Shown in pieces: positions 32,038 to 41,194 of a DNA stretch of 49,108 bases. How positions within the stretch are numbered: the stretch's first letter is position 1; each line of letters starts with the position of its first letter. The notes beneath the pieces were generated by a model, which saw nothing but the letters and a program-made list of their open reading frames with translations, made no database searches and was not told where the DNA came from. A program made the translations under genes and the position numbers. Where the stretch lies: contig PBIL01000006.1 of NCBI GenBank assembly GCA_002720475.1, positions 22,892-71,999 on the forward strand, in the 5' to 3' direction. The stretch is from Roseovarius sp. (lineage in GTDB: Bacteria; Pseudomonadota; Alphaproteobacteria; Rhodobacterales; Rhodobacteraceae).

Positions 32038-32763
32038 ATGCACCCTGTGATCGTCTCGCTTCGCAGCCGGATCGGCGCGGCGTCCGAGGCGCTGCGCGGC
32101 CCGCAACTGCCCGTCCTCGGCCTCGCCCTCGCACTGGCGCTTCTGTGGTTCGGGGCGCAGGCATTGTGGCTGGCGCTGCCGCTTCTGCTGCTCGTCGCGG
32201 CGCTGCCATGGTCCGCCCGCCCGGCCGCCTGCTGGACGGGCGCACCCGATCAGCCCGCCGAGATGGCGCGCGCGCTTGCCCGCCAACGCGCCGGCGCGCC
32301 CGGAAGCGACACGGCCTTCATCCTGCTCGCGCTGCACGGGATCGCGGAGATCCGCGCCCGCCACGGCCCCGGGATGGAGGATCGGCTCGTGACTACCTGC
32401 CTCGATCACCTCGCCCGTGCCCTGCGGCGCGAGGACGGGCTGTACGATCTCGGCGGAGGGCGCATCGGCGTCGTCCCGGCAGCAGGCAATATGGAGGGGG
32501 ACGAACTTGTTGGTGTGCTCGCCGAACGGCTGCGTCGCGCCGCCGGGACAGCGCTCGCCTCCGCGCTGCCCGACACGCCGATCCGTGTCAGCCTCGTTGC
32601 CGAGGTGATCCGCGCCGGAGCCCGTCAGGGCACGGGCGATCTCGTCACCGCCGGTCTTGCCAGGCTGGACCGCGCACCCGCGCCCCTGGAGGCCGCGGAC
32701 GTGCCCCGCCCCGCCTCGGGGTTTCGCACGCGCGCGCAGCCGCCCGCCGGGCCTGCCGGGTAG
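32038..32763 (+). CDS. Membrane protein with a degenerate GGDEF domain
   Basis: This 241-aa protein has two membrane helices (about residues 24-40 and 42-58) and a cytoplasmic part that resembles a GGDEF domain, from FILLALHGIAEIRARHGPGMEDRL to about residue 210. The active-site loop is replaced by LYDLGGGRIGVV, so it cannot make cyclic-di-GMP in the normal way. Related roseobacter proteins carry a phosphodiesterase EAL domain next. Here the chain ends in a short Pro/Gly/Ala-rich tail instead. It may bind c-di-GMP or GTP, or be a decaying gene. AACGGAGTC precedes the ATG. Confidence 0.6.
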   Translation: MHPVIVSLRSRIGAASEALRGPQLPVLGLALALALLWFGAQALWLALPLLLLVAALPWSARPAACWTGAPDQPAEMARALARQRAGAPGSDTAFILLALHGIAEIRARHGPGMEDRLVTTCLDHLARALRREDGLYDLGGGRIGVVPAAGNMEGDELVGVLAERLRRAAGTALASALPDTPIRVSLVAEVIRAGARQGTGDLVTAGLARLDRAPAPLEAADVPRPASGFRTRAQPPAGPAG

Positions 32764-32875
32764 CGGCGCGACGAATCCCCGCCCAGGGCCGCCTGCCCGC
32801 CGGAAACCGCTTGACCTTTCAGGCCGCACTCTGTTGAACGCCCGGTGACACAGCAATGACGGACAGGTCCGGGCC

Positions 32876-34750
32876 ATGGACGATCAGAACAAGAACCTCA
32901 TTCTTGCGACGGCACTCAGCTTTCTGGTGATCCTTCTGTGGTTCGTGCTCTTCCCGCCGCCGGAACCGGCCCCCACCGATCCGAACGCGCCGGTGGCGCA
33001 GGACAGCCTCACGCCCCCCGCCCCCACCGCCCCCGGCGCGGCCGATGCGGGCGGCACGGGCAATGTCGTTGCCGAGACCGGAGCAGAAACCCCGCGCCTG
33101 GCCATCGAGACGCCGCGCGTGGCCGGCTCGATCTCGCTGATGGGCGGGCGGATCGACGATCTGCTGCTCAAGGATTACCGCGAAACGATCGAACCCGATT
33201 CCGAGACGGTCCGCCTGCTCTCGCCGATCGGCACCCCTGCCCCCTATTACGCGCTCCACGGATGGGCACCCGGCGCGGGGCTCACCGCCGAGCAGGTGCC
33301 CGGGGCCAACACGCTCTGGCAGATCGAAACCGGCACCACGCTCACCCCCGAGAGCCCGGTCACCCTGGTCTGGGACAACGGCGCGGGGCTCGTCTTCCGC
33401 CGCGAGATCGCGATCGACAGCGATTACATGTTCACGGTGCGCCAATCGGTCGAGAACCGCGGCCAGAGCGAGGTAAGCCTTGCCCCCTACGGGCTCATCG
33501 CGCGTCATGGACGGCCTGCCGACCTGAAGAATTTCTTCATCCTGCACGAGGGCGTCATCGGCATGGCCGACGGCACGCTGTCGGAAATCGGCTATGACGA
33601 CATAGCGGATTTCGCCGTCAACCCGCGCGAAGGCGCCCCCGCCGAGGTGGTGCAGGTCAGCGAGAGCGGCTGGCTCGGCTTCACCGATCACTACTGGATG
33701 AGCACGCTCATCCCCGCGCCCGGCACGCCCTTCAAGGCCGTCACCAAGTTCGACCCCCGGCGCGAGATCTTCCAGACCGAGACCGTGCAGCAGACCCTGA
33801 GCCTCGCCCCCGGTGCCACCGTCACCGCCGAAAGCCGTCTTTTCGCCGGGGCCAAGGAATGGGCCACCATCCGGCACTACCAGAACCAGCCGGGGTTCTT
33901 CGCGCAGCTCTTCGGCGAAACCGCCGATCCCGGCCGCCCGCCCGTGGACCGCTTCATCGACTCGATCGACTGGGGCTGGTTCTTCTTCCTCACCAAGCCG
34001 ATCTTCGCTGCGCTGCACTGGCTCAACCAGATGATCGGCAACATGGGCTGGGCGATCATCGCGCTGACCCTGCTGATCAAGGCGCTGGTCCTGCCTCTGG
34101 CCTACAAGTCCTACGTCTCCATGGCGAAGATGAAGGAGCTTCAGCCGCAGATGGAGAAGATCAAGGAGATCGCCGGCGACGACCGCCAGAAGCTCCAGCA
34201 GGAGATGATGGCCCTCTACAAGAAGGAAAAGGTCAATCCGGCGGCGGGCTGCCTGCCGATCCTGCTCCAGATCCCGATCTTCTTCTCGCTCTACAAGGTG
34301 ATCTTCGTCACGCTGGAACTGCGCCACGCGCCCTGGATCGGCTGGATCCGCGATCTCTCGGCACCCGATCCCTCCTCGCTCTTCAATTTCTGGGGCCTGG
34401 CACCCTGGCCTGCGCCCGAGCCGGGTTCGGTCCTCGCGCTGATCTTCATCGGCATCCTGCCGCTCGGCCTCGGGATCTCGATGTGGCTGCAACAGAAACT
34501 CAACCCGTCGCCCACCGATCCGACGCAGAAGATGATCTTCGCCTGGATGCCCTGGGTCTTCATGTTCATGCTGGGCAGCTTTGCCAGCGGCCTCGTCCTG
34601 TACTGGATCACCAACAACATGATCACCTTCGGCCAGCAATACGCGATCATGCGCAGCCACGGACACAACCCGGACGTGTTCGGCAACATCATGTCGAGCT
34701 TCAGGCGCGACAAGACCGCGCCCGAGCCGGGACCGGAGAAGAAGAAGTGA
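32876..34750 (+). CDS. yidC: Membrane protein insertase YidC
   Basis: This 624-aa insertase places proteins into the inner membrane, alone or with SecYEG. An N-terminal helix (about 8-24) is followed by a Pro/Ala-rich stretch and the large periplasmic P1 domain (to about 360), then the Oxa1-like core: WGWFFFLTKPIFAALHWLNQMIGNMGWAIIALTLLIK, KSYVSMAKMKELQPQMEKIKE, KVNPAAGCLPILLQIPIFFSLYKV, and PWVFMFMLGSFASGLVLYWITNN. The end is basic. It is followed 33 nt later by engB, a pairing seen in related genomes. Confidence 0.97.
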   Translation: MDDQNKNLILATALSFLVILLWFVLFPPPEPAPTDPNAPVAQDSLTPPAPTAPGAADAGGTGNVVAETGAETPRLAIETPRVAGSISLMGGRIDDLLLKDYRETIEPDSETVRLLSPIGTPAPYYALHGWAPGAGLTAEQVPGANTLWQIETGTTLTPESPVTLVWDNGAGLVFRREIAIDSDYMFTVRQSVENRGQSEVSLAPYGLIARHGRPADLKNFFILHEGVIGMADGTLSEIGYDDIADFAVNPREGAPAEVVQVSESGWLGFTDHYWMSTLIPAPGTPFKAVTKFDPRREIFQTETVQQTLSLAPGATVTAESRLFAGAKEWATIRHYQNQPGFFAQLFGETADPGRPPVDRFIDSIDWGWFFFLTKPIFAALHWLNQMIGNMGWAIIALTLLIKALVLPLAYKSYVSMAKMKELQPQMEKIKEIAGDDRQKLQQEMMALYKKEKVNPAAGCLPILLQIPIFFSLYKVIFVTLELRHAPWIGWIRDLSAPDPSSLFNFWGLAPWPAPEPGSVLALIFIGILPLGLGISMWLQQKLNPSPTDPTQKMIFAWMPWVFMFMLGSFASGLVLYWITNNMITFGQQYAIMRSHGHNPDVFGNIMSSFRRDKTAPEPGPEKKK

Positions 34751-34783
34751 CACGGCCCGCCCGCCCGGCCCGCCGGTAGCGCC

Positions 34784-35434
34784 ATGCAGCTTGCCTTTCC
34801 CCTGGCCGAGACCCCGGACAGCGCCGCCGCCGAGGCGGGGCGCAGGCTCTTTGCCGGGCCGGTCGACTTCGTCAAGGGGGTGGTGGCCATGTCCGGCCTG
34901 CCGCCCGCCGACCGGGCCGAGATCTGTTTCGCGGGCCGCTCCAACGTGGGCAAGTCGAGCCTGATCAATGCGCTGACGGGCCGCAAGGCGCTCGCGCGGG
35001 CCTCCAACACGCCCGGCCGCACGCAGGAGATCAATTTCTTCACCCTGGGCGAGAGCCATTACCTCGTCGATCTGCCCGGCTACGGCTTTGCCAATGCGCC
35101 GGTGGCGGTGGTGGCGAAATGGCAGGCGCTGCTCCGGGCCTATCTCGCGGGCCGCCCGAGCCTGCGCCGCGCCTTCGTGCTGGTGGATGCGCGCCACGGG
35201 ATCAAGCCCGTTGACGAGGAGATCATGACGCTGCTCGACCGCGCCGCCGTGCCCTTTCAATGCGTGCTGACCAAGACCGACAAGATCAACGCCGCCACGC
35301 AGGACAAGGTGCTCGGGCAGGTGCGCGCGCGGCTCGCCCCCCATCCGGCGGCCTATCCCGAACTGATCCTGACCTCATCGGAAAGGGGCGAGGGGCTGGC
35401 CACGCTGCGCGCCGCCATCGCCGCCCTGGGCTGA
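34784..35434 (+). CDS. yihA: Ribosome biogenesis GTPase YihA/YsxC/EngB
   Basis: This 216-aa GTPase helps mature the large ribosomal subunit. G1 is GRSNVGKS (51-58), the switch motif is NTPGRTQEINFF, G3 is DLPGYGFA and G4 is TKTDKIN. The length suits the EngB family. The gene stands between yidC and matB on the plus strand. Confidence 0.95.
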   Translation: MQLAFPLAETPDSAAAEAGRRLFAGPVDFVKGVVAMSGLPPADRAEICFAGRSNVGKSSLINALTGRKALARASNTPGRTQEINFFTLGESHYLVDLPGYGFANAPVAVVAKWQALLRAYLAGRPSLRRAFVLVDARHGIKPVDEEIMTLLDRAAVPFQCVLTKTDKINAATQDKVLGQVRARLAPHPAAYPELILTSSERGEGLATLRAAIAALG

Positions 35435-35445
35435 GCGCGGTGCGG

Positions 35446-35458
35446 CGACAATTTGTCG
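35446..35458. promoter_or_regulatory. Palindrome CGACA-ATT-TGTCG upstream of matB
   Basis: The arms are perfectly inverted around a 3-nt centre, 99-111 nt upstream of the matB ATG in a 122-bp gap. It is a candidate operator for a local regulator such as a GntR- or TetR-type protein. None is encoded nearby. Confidence 0.3.
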
Positions 35459-35556
35459 GCGTCGTTCTCTGCGATCCGCCCCGGGCTTGCCGGAGGCTTC
35501 AGCTCTTGCGCGGGATGCACCATCATCAGCAAGACAAGACCGAGTGAAGGACCGAC

Positions 35557-37077
35557 ATGATGGCCAATCCCCTCTATGACCGCCTGTTCGGACGCCATGC
35601 GGGCAATGCCGCGACCTTCCTGCACCTGCCCGGCAATCAGAGCCTGAGCCATGACGCCTTCCTGCGGCTTGCCGCGCGCTATGCCCATGCCTTTCGCGCG
35701 GCCGGTCTCGGGCCTGGCGACCGGCTCGCCATGCAGGTGGAGAAATCGCCCGCGGCGCTCGCCGTCTATGCGGCGGCGGTGCAGGCGGGGATCGTGTTCC
35801 TGCCGCTCAATACCGCCTACACGGCTCAGGAACTGCGCTATTTCGTCACTGACAGCGGCGCGAAACTGCTTCTGTGCGATCCCGCCCGCGCCGAGGCGCT
35901 GCGCCCCGTGGCCGAGGATGCCGGGGCGGCGATGCTGACGCTCGGGGCGGACGGGCAGGGCACCCTCCCCGAGGCCGCGAGCGCGCAGCCCGAAAGCTTC
36001 GGGACCACGCCGCGCGACGCCGATGATCTCGCCGCCTTTCTCTATACCTCGGGCACCACGGGCCGCTCCAAGGGGGCGATGCTGACGCAGGCCAATCTTC
36101 TGTCCAATGCCGAGGTGCTGGTGGACTACTGGCGCTTTACCGGCGATGACGTGCTGCTCCACGCGCTGCCGATCTTTCACACCCACGGCCTCTTCGTGGC
36201 AACGAACGTGATGCTGCTGGCTGGCGGCTCGATGATCTTCCTGCCGAAATTCGATACGGATCAGGTGATCGCGCAACTGCCCCGCGCCACCGCCATGATG
36301 GGCGTGCCGACCTTCTACACGCGGCTTCTCGACGATCCGCGCTTCACCCGCGATCTCGTCTCGCATATGCGGCTCTTCATCTCCGGCTCGGCCCCGCTTC
36401 TGGCGGACACGCATGCGGCCTTCGAGGCGCGCACCGGCCATCGCATCCTCGAACGCTACGGCATGACCGAGACCAACATGAACACCTCCAACCCCTATGA
36501 AGGCGAGCGGCGCGCGGGCACCGTGGGCTTTCCCCTGCCGGGCGTGGAGCTTCGGATCACCGATCCCGAGACCGGCGAGGCGAGGCCGCAGGGCGAGGTG
36601 GGCATGATCGAGGTGCGCGGGCCGAACGTGTTCAAGGGTTACTGGAACATGCCCGAGAAGACCGCGCAGGAACTGCGCGAGACCGGCTTCTTCATCACCG
36701 GCGATCTTGGCGTGATCGACGCGCGCGGCTATGTCTCGATCGTGGGCCGCGCCAAGGATCTCATCATCTCGGGCGGCTACAACATCTACCCCAAGGAAAT
36801 CGAGATGCTGCTCGACGCCCAGCCCGGCGTGCTCGAAAGCGCGGTGGTGGGCGTGCCCCATCCCGATTTCGGCGAGGCGGTCCTGGGCTTTCTGGTGCCC
36901 GAGAAGGGCGCGACACCGGATCTCGAGACCATCGCCGCCGCGGTCGGCGCCGCGCTCGCCCGCTTCAAGCATCCGCGCAAGCTCATCGTGCTTGACGAAT
37001 TGCCGCGCAACACCATGGGCAAGGTGCAGAAGAACGTGCTGCGCGCCGAATATGCCGGGCTCTTCACCGGGGGCTGA
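35557..37077 (+). CDS. matB: Malonate--CoA ligase (malonyl-CoA synthetase, MatB type)
   Basis: This 506-aa ATP-dependent acyl-CoA synthetase activates malonate, and in some homologues methylmalonate. The AMP-binding P-loop is YTSGTTGRSKGAM, and the adenylate motif is ERYGMTETNMNTSNPY, characteristic of rhizobial and roseobacter MatB. The hinge reads TGDLGVIDARGYVSIVGRAKDLIISGG, and PRNTMGKVQKN carries the catalytic lysine. AAGGA lies before the paired ATGs. MatC and MatA partners are not in the window. It is convergent with polA, 9 nt apart. Confidence 0.92.
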   Translation: MMANPLYDRLFGRHAGNAATFLHLPGNQSLSHDAFLRLAARYAHAFRAAGLGPGDRLAMQVEKSPAALAVYAAAVQAGIVFLPLNTAYTAQELRYFVTDSGAKLLLCDPARAEALRPVAEDAGAAMLTLGADGQGTLPEAASAQPESFGTTPRDADDLAAFLYTSGTTGRSKGAMLTQANLLSNAEVLVDYWRFTGDDVLLHALPIFHTHGLFVATNVMLLAGGSMIFLPKFDTDQVIAQLPRATAMMGVPTFYTRLLDDPRFTRDLVSHMRLFISGSAPLLADTHAAFEARTGHRILERYGMTETNMNTSNPYEGERRAGTVGFPLPGVELRITDPETGEARPQGEVGMIEVRGPNVFKGYWNMPEKTAQELRETGFFITGDLGVIDARGYVSIVGRAKDLIISGGYNIYPKEIEMLLDAQPGVLESAVVGVPHPDFGEAVLGFLVPEKGATPDLETIAAAVGAALARFKHPRKLIVLDELPRNTMGKVQKNVLRAEYAGLFTGG

Positions 37078-37086
37078 GCGGCCCGC

Positions 37087-39897
37087 TCAATGCGCCTCGG
37101 CCCAGTTCGCCCCCTGCCCCGCATCCACCACCAGCGGCACGTCGAGATGGACCGCGGGATGCGGGGCGGATTGCATGACGTCGCGCGCGACCTCCGTCAG
37201 CCGGTCCACCGCCCCCTCCGCCACCTCGAAGATCAGTTCGTCATGGACCTGCAGAAGCATCTTCGCGGGAAGATCCGCGATGGCGGCGGGCATGCGGATC
37301 ATGGCGCGGCGGATGATGTCGGCGGCCGTTCCCTGGATCGGCGCGTTGATCGCGGCGCGGCGGGCGAAGCCCGCGCGCGGCCCACGGGCCGAAATCTCGG
37401 GCGTGTGGATCTTGCGGCCAAAGAGCGTCTGGACGAAGCCGTGCTCCTTCGCAAAGGCGATGGTGTCGTCCATATAGGCACGGATGCCTGGGAATCGCTC
37501 GAAATAGCGGTCGATGAAACCCTGCGCCTCGGCGCGGGGGATCCGCAGGTTCCGCGCAAGGCCGAAGCCCGAGATGCCGTAGATCACCCCGAAATTGATC
37601 GCCTTGGCGCGGCGGCGGATCTCCGGCGTCATCTCCTCCATCGGCACGTTGAACATCTCGCTGGCGGTCATGGCGTGGATGTCCTGCCCCTCGCGGAACG
37701 CCTGGCGAAGGCTGTCGATCCCCGCGACATGGGCGAGGATGCGCAATTCGATCTGGCTGTAGTCGAGCGATACCAACCGGTTGCCCGGCGCGGCGACGAA
37801 TGCCTCGCGGATGCGGCGGCCCTCCTCCGAGCGCACGGGGATGTTCTGAAGGTTGGGATCGGTCGAGGCAAGCCGGCCCGTGCTCGCCCCGGTCTGGACG
37901 TAGGATGTGTGCACGCGCCCCGTGTCAGGGTCGATATGATCCTGGAGCGCATCCGTATAGGTGGATTTCAGCTTGGAAAGCTGCCGCCAGTCAAGCACGC
38001 GCGCGGGCAGGTCGTGTTCCGTCGCCAGGTCCTCGAGCACATCGGCACCCGTCGCATAGGCACCGGTCTTGCCCTTTTCGCCCCCCGCAAGCCCCAGCTC
38101 GTCAAACAGGATCTCGCCCAGTTGCTTGGGACTGCCGACGTTGAAGCTGCGCCCGGCGAGCGCGTGGATCTCGGCCTCGAGCCCGGCCATCTTCTGCGCG
38201 AACTCGCCGGACATGGCGCGCAGCGCGGCGCGGTCCACCAGCACGCCGTGCCGCTCCATCTCGGCCAGCACCGGCACGAGCGGGCGCTCGAGCGTCTCGT
38301 AGACGGTGGTGACGCGGGCGCGGTGCAGTTGCGGCTTGAAGGTGAGCCAGAGGCGCAGGGTGATGTCGGCATCCTCGGCGGCATAGGGCGCGGCCTCCTC
38401 GATGGGCACGCGGTCGAAGGTGCGGGCGGACTTGCCCGAACCGAGGAGCGGCTTGATCGGGATCGGGCTATGGGCGAGGTAGCGTTCCGAAAGCGCGTCC
38501 ATGCCATGCCCGTGCAGCCCGGAATGCAGCGCGTAGGACAACAGCATCGTGTCGTCGATGGGTGCCATGGCGATGCCGTAAGCGGCGAGGATCTTGGCAT
38601 CGTATTTCATGTTCTGCCCGATCTTGAGGATGGCGTCGTCCTCCAGGATCGGCTTGAGCGCGGCGAGGGCGTCATCACGCGCGATCTGCCCCTCGGCCAG
38701 CGCGTCCGAGCCGAAGAGATCGTCGGCCGCGCCGCCCTTGTGGGCCAGCGGGATGTAACAGGCGCGCCCCGGTTCCGTGGCCAGAGAAATGCCGACGAGC
38801 TCTGCCTGCATCTCGTTGAGCGAGGTGGTCTCGGTGTCGAAGGCGACAAAGCCCTGCGCGCGGATCTCGGCGAGCCAGGGCTCGAGCGCGTCCATGTCGC
38901 GGATGCAGGCATAGGTTTCGGGCGCGATGGCGGGCCAGTCCGGGGGGGCGCTCGCGTCCTCTTCGGCCCCTTGCGGGGCCGGCTCGGGTATCGTCGGGGC
39001 CTCCCGCCCGAGCGCGGCGGCGATGCGTTTCGAGAGCGTGCGGAACTCCATCCGCGCGAGGAAATCGAGCAGCCTGTCGGGGTCCGGCTCGCGCACCTCG
39101 AGATCGTCGAGGGTGAAGTCGAGCGGCGTGTCGCAGTCAAGCTGCACGAGCCGCCGCGACATCTCGATCTGATCGCGCATGTCGATCAGGGTCTGGCGGC
39201 GCTTGGGCTGGGGGATCTCCTCGGCCCGGTCCAGCAGCGCCTCGAGCGAGCCGAACTCGTTGATCAGAAGCGCCGCCGTCTTGATGCCGATCCCCGGCGC
39301 ACCGGGGATGTTGTCCACGCTGTCCCCGGCAAGTGCCTGCACGTCGACCACGCGCGCGGGATCGACGCCGAATTTCTCGCGCACCGCCTCGGCATCGATG
39401 CGGCGGTTCTTCATCGCATCCAGCATCTCGACGCCATCGCCCACAAGCTGCATCAGATCCTTGTCGGAGGAAATGATCGTCACCCGGCCGCCCGCCTCGC
39501 GCGCCCGGCAGGCCAGCGTGGCGATGATGTCGTCGGCCTCATAGCCCTCGATCTCCTCGCAGGCGATGTTGAAGGCGCGGGTGGCCTCTCGGGTGAGCGG
39601 GATCTGCGGGCGCAGATCCTCCGGCATCTCCTCGCGGTTGGCCTTGTAATCGGGGTAGAGATCGTTGCGGAAGGTATGGCTGCCCTTGTCGAAGATCACC
39701 GCGACATGGGTGGGTGCGTCAGGCCCGGTATTGCCCTCCACATAGCGTTGCAGCATGTTGCAGAAGCCCGCGACCGCCCCCACCGGCAGCCCGTCCGATT
39801 TCCGCGTGAGCGGCGGCAGCGCGTGATAGGCGCGGAAGATGAAGGAGGAGCCGTCGATCAGGTGCAGGTGACAGCCCTTGCCGAATCCGGTGCCCAT
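37087..39897 (-). CDS. polA: DNA polymerase I
   Basis: This 936-aa enzyme has three domains. The 5'-3' nuclease is at 1-300 (HLIDGSSFIFRAYHALPPL, GYEADDIIATLA, GDSVDNIPGAPGIGIKTA). The 3'-5' exonuclease is at about 345-540 with an intact FDTETTSLNEM, so proofreading is likely active. The polymerase is from about 560 to the end, with LVSLDYSQIELRILAH, RRAKAINFGVIYGISGFGLA and QVHDELIFEV. It removes RNA primers and fills repair gaps. No ribosome site other than GGAGG about 7 nt upstream is needed to support the ATG. A 509-bp low-GC gap follows upstream. Confidence 0.98.
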   Translation of the reverse strand: MGTGFGKGCHLHLIDGSSFIFRAYHALPPLTRKSDGLPVGAVAGFCNMLQRYVEGNTGPDAPTHVAVIFDKGSHTFRNDLYPDYKANREEMPEDLRPQIPLTREATRAFNIACEEIEGYEADDIIATLACRAREAGGRVTIISSDKDLMQLVGDGVEMLDAMKNRRIDAEAVREKFGVDPARVVDVQALAGDSVDNIPGAPGIGIKTAALLINEFGSLEALLDRAEEIPQPKRRQTLIDMRDQIEMSRRLVQLDCDTPLDFTLDDLEVREPDPDRLLDFLARMEFRTLSKRIAAALGREAPTIPEPAPQGAEEDASAPPDWPAIAPETYACIRDMDALEPWLAEIRAQGFVAFDTETTSLNEMQAELVGISLATEPGRACYIPLAHKGGAADDLFGSDALAEGQIARDDALAALKPILEDDAILKIGQNMKYDAKILAAYGIAMAPIDDTMLLSYALHSGLHGHGMDALSERYLAHSPIPIKPLLGSGKSARTFDRVPIEEAAPYAAEDADITLRLWLTFKPQLHRARVTTVYETLERPLVPVLAEMERHGVLVDRAALRAMSGEFAQKMAGLEAEIHALAGRSFNVGSPKQLGEILFDELGLAGGEKGKTGAYATGADVLEDLATEHDLPARVLDWRQLSKLKSTYTDALQDHIDPDTGRVHTSYVQTGASTGRLASTDPNLQNIPVRSEEGRRIREAFVAAPGNRLVSLDYSQIELRILAHVAGIDSLRQAFREGQDIHAMTASEMFNVPMEEMTPEIRRRAKAINFGVIYGISGFGLARNLRIPRAEAQGFIDRYFERFPGIRAYMDDTIAFAKEHGFVQTLFGRKIHTPEISARGPRAGFARRAAINAPIQGTAADIIRRAMIRMPAAIADLPAKMLLQVHDELIFEVAEGAVDRLTEVARDVMQSAPHPAVHLDVPLVVDAGQGANWAEAH

Positions 39898-40132
39898 GTC
39901 TTGCCTCCGCTCTTGTGACCGAGGGTTTTTCTGTCACGAACCTCCCCGCAGTGCCAGCGCCTTCGAACGCGCGCTGCCATCCCACGTCACGATGCGGCGG
40001 CTTGACAAATGTGGCGGGCCGACCGGAGCCGTCCCACGAAGGACACGTTTCCGCCACACTTTGCCCAGATTATGGACAGAGTTTTTCCAACCTTCGCGTA
40101 GATGAAAAGTTGATGATTTGGCAGGCTGCTCC

Positions 40133-40203
40133 GTGTGGGGACATCCGTCAGAGTGGTTTCACCAGCAGTCCTTCAAAGCATTTTCATCCGGATGTCCCCG
40201 CAC
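40133..40203 (+). other. Long stem-loop, possible regulatory RNA or leader
   Basis: GTGTGGGGACATCCG (40133-40147) pairs with CGGATGTCCCCGCAC (40189-40203), 14 Watson-Crick pairs and one G-U, around a 41-nt loop. A second hairpin, GCGCC/GGCGC, follows at 40220-40233. It lies in the 39898-40405 gap, which is visibly less GC-rich than its surroundings around 40060-40130. Candidate promoters there are too weak to call. Confidence 0.5.
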
Positions 40204-40270
40204 GAAACCTTGCAGAGCAGCGCCGGTCGGCGCAGTATGGCCGGTCTGCCGTTCAACACGGAGATGACGG

Positions 40271-40399
40271 ATGGCCGAGAAACAGAACGATCCTCCTGCC
40301 AAGTCGGAAGCCGAGGATTCGGAGATGACCCGAAAGCCCCGCGAGGATAAACCGATCATCGTATCGCGGCGCCAGTTCAACGATTTCGCGCTGATCTGA
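40271..40399 (+). CDS. Possible 42-aa protein of unknown function
   Basis: The frame encodes a charged peptide with a Lys/Glu/Asp-rich first half (MAEKQNDPPAK) and an end of SRRQFNDFALI. GGAG lies 7 nt before the ATG. There is no hydrophobic segment or known motif. It is too short to judge by codon use. The stem-loop upstream would then lie in its 5' leader. It could equally be a non-coding stretch. It ends 7 nt before the convergent DsbA-like gene. Confidence 0.4.
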   Translation: MAEKQNDPPAKSEAEDSEMTRKPREDKPIIVSRRQFNDFALI

Positions 40400-40405
40400 C
40401 CGGGG

Positions 40406-41194
40406 TCAGCGACAGGGGCCGGATGCCGCTTCCGCCCGCTCGATCGCCAGCAGCCTTGCGAGCGCGGCCTCGCTCAACTGGCCCAGCACAACGGTGCGAC
40501 CGATGACCATACCCGGCGTGCCGATGAAGCCGAACCTGCGGGCCAGGGCAGCCGACACCGCCAGTTCGTCCTCGACGAAGGGCGCGTTCATGTCGGACAG
40601 CAGCCGGGCCGGATCGATGCCCGCATCGCGGGCGATGTCCCGCAGGTAGGGGTCGGTCGGCAGAAACGGCGTGCCCATCAACCGCTGATGGAAGATGTCG
40701 AAGGCCCCCTGAGCGCGCGCCGCGATGCTTGCCCGCGCGGCCACGACGGACGCGGGCGACAGCAGCGGCAACTCGTGCCAGGCGACCGCGATCTCACCCG
40801 CCTCTTCCATACGCTTGAGCATGGGAGACATGGTGCGACAATAGATACAGCGTGCATCCGAGAAATAGGCGACCGGCACGGACCCCGAGACAATCCTTTC
40901 AGGGAACAGGCCGGTGCAGGGCGAGGCCGGGATGCGCTCTGCGTCATGATCCACCCCGATCAGCGCAACGGCTCCGCCGCCGGATGTCTGGCCTCCGGCA
41001 AGGCGACGGAACCCGGGCAGCCCGGCCATGTCTTCGAAGATTGGCCGCGGCCCGAATCTTAGCCACAGCCGCGGCGCGCCTATGAGACCGAGCCCGGCAA
41101 GAGCCGCTCCCGATCCGAGCAAGAGTAGCGTTCGGCGCTTCAGACCTTGCCCTCGAAATCGCGGTGAATGAACTTGGCGTCGCAATAGGGGCAT
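40406..41194 (-). CDS. DsbA-family thiol oxidoreductase, exported
   Basis: Read from ATG at 41194 the product is 262 aa. A thioredoxin-like DsbA fold carries the redox pair CIYC at 116-119 ([17 protein letters not shown]), and GTPGMVIG provides the cis-proline loop. The export signal is [22 protein letters not shown], near residues 19-40. The first 17 residues overlap the frame of the zinc-finger gene and look non-native, so translation may begin at CTG 41143, which overlaps the zinc-finger stop (CTGA). A periplasmic role in disulphide chemistry or cytochrome/oxidase assembly is likely. Its substrate is unknown. Confidence 0.8.
   Translation of the reverse strand: MPLLRRQVHSPRFRGQGLKRRTLLLLGSGAALAGLGLIGAPRLWLRFGPRPIFEDMAGLPGFRRLAGGQTSGGGAVALIGVDHDAERIPASPCTGLFPERIVSGSVPVAYFSDARCIYCRTMSPMLKRMEEAGEIAVAWHELPLLSPASVVAARASIAARAQGAFDIFHQRLMGTPFLPTDPYLRDIARDAGIDPARLLSDMNAPFVEDELAVSAALARRFGFIGTPGMVIGRTVVLGQLSEAALARLLAIERAEAASGPCR

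Noticed and set aside
32819..35344. Long open frame antisense to yidC and yihA
   Set aside because: It is a mirror frame of two genes with all expected motifs. The Asp/Arg/His-rich product is typical of artefacts.
37090..39918. Open frame of about 940 codons antisense to polA
   Set aside because: Same explanation: high-GC mirror frame, low-complexity composition, opposite a complete polymerase.
40002..40030. TTGACA at 40002-40007 as a promoter upstream of the structured region
   Set aside because: The -35 is perfect but no acceptable -10 occurs 16-18 nt downstream (GGAGCC there).
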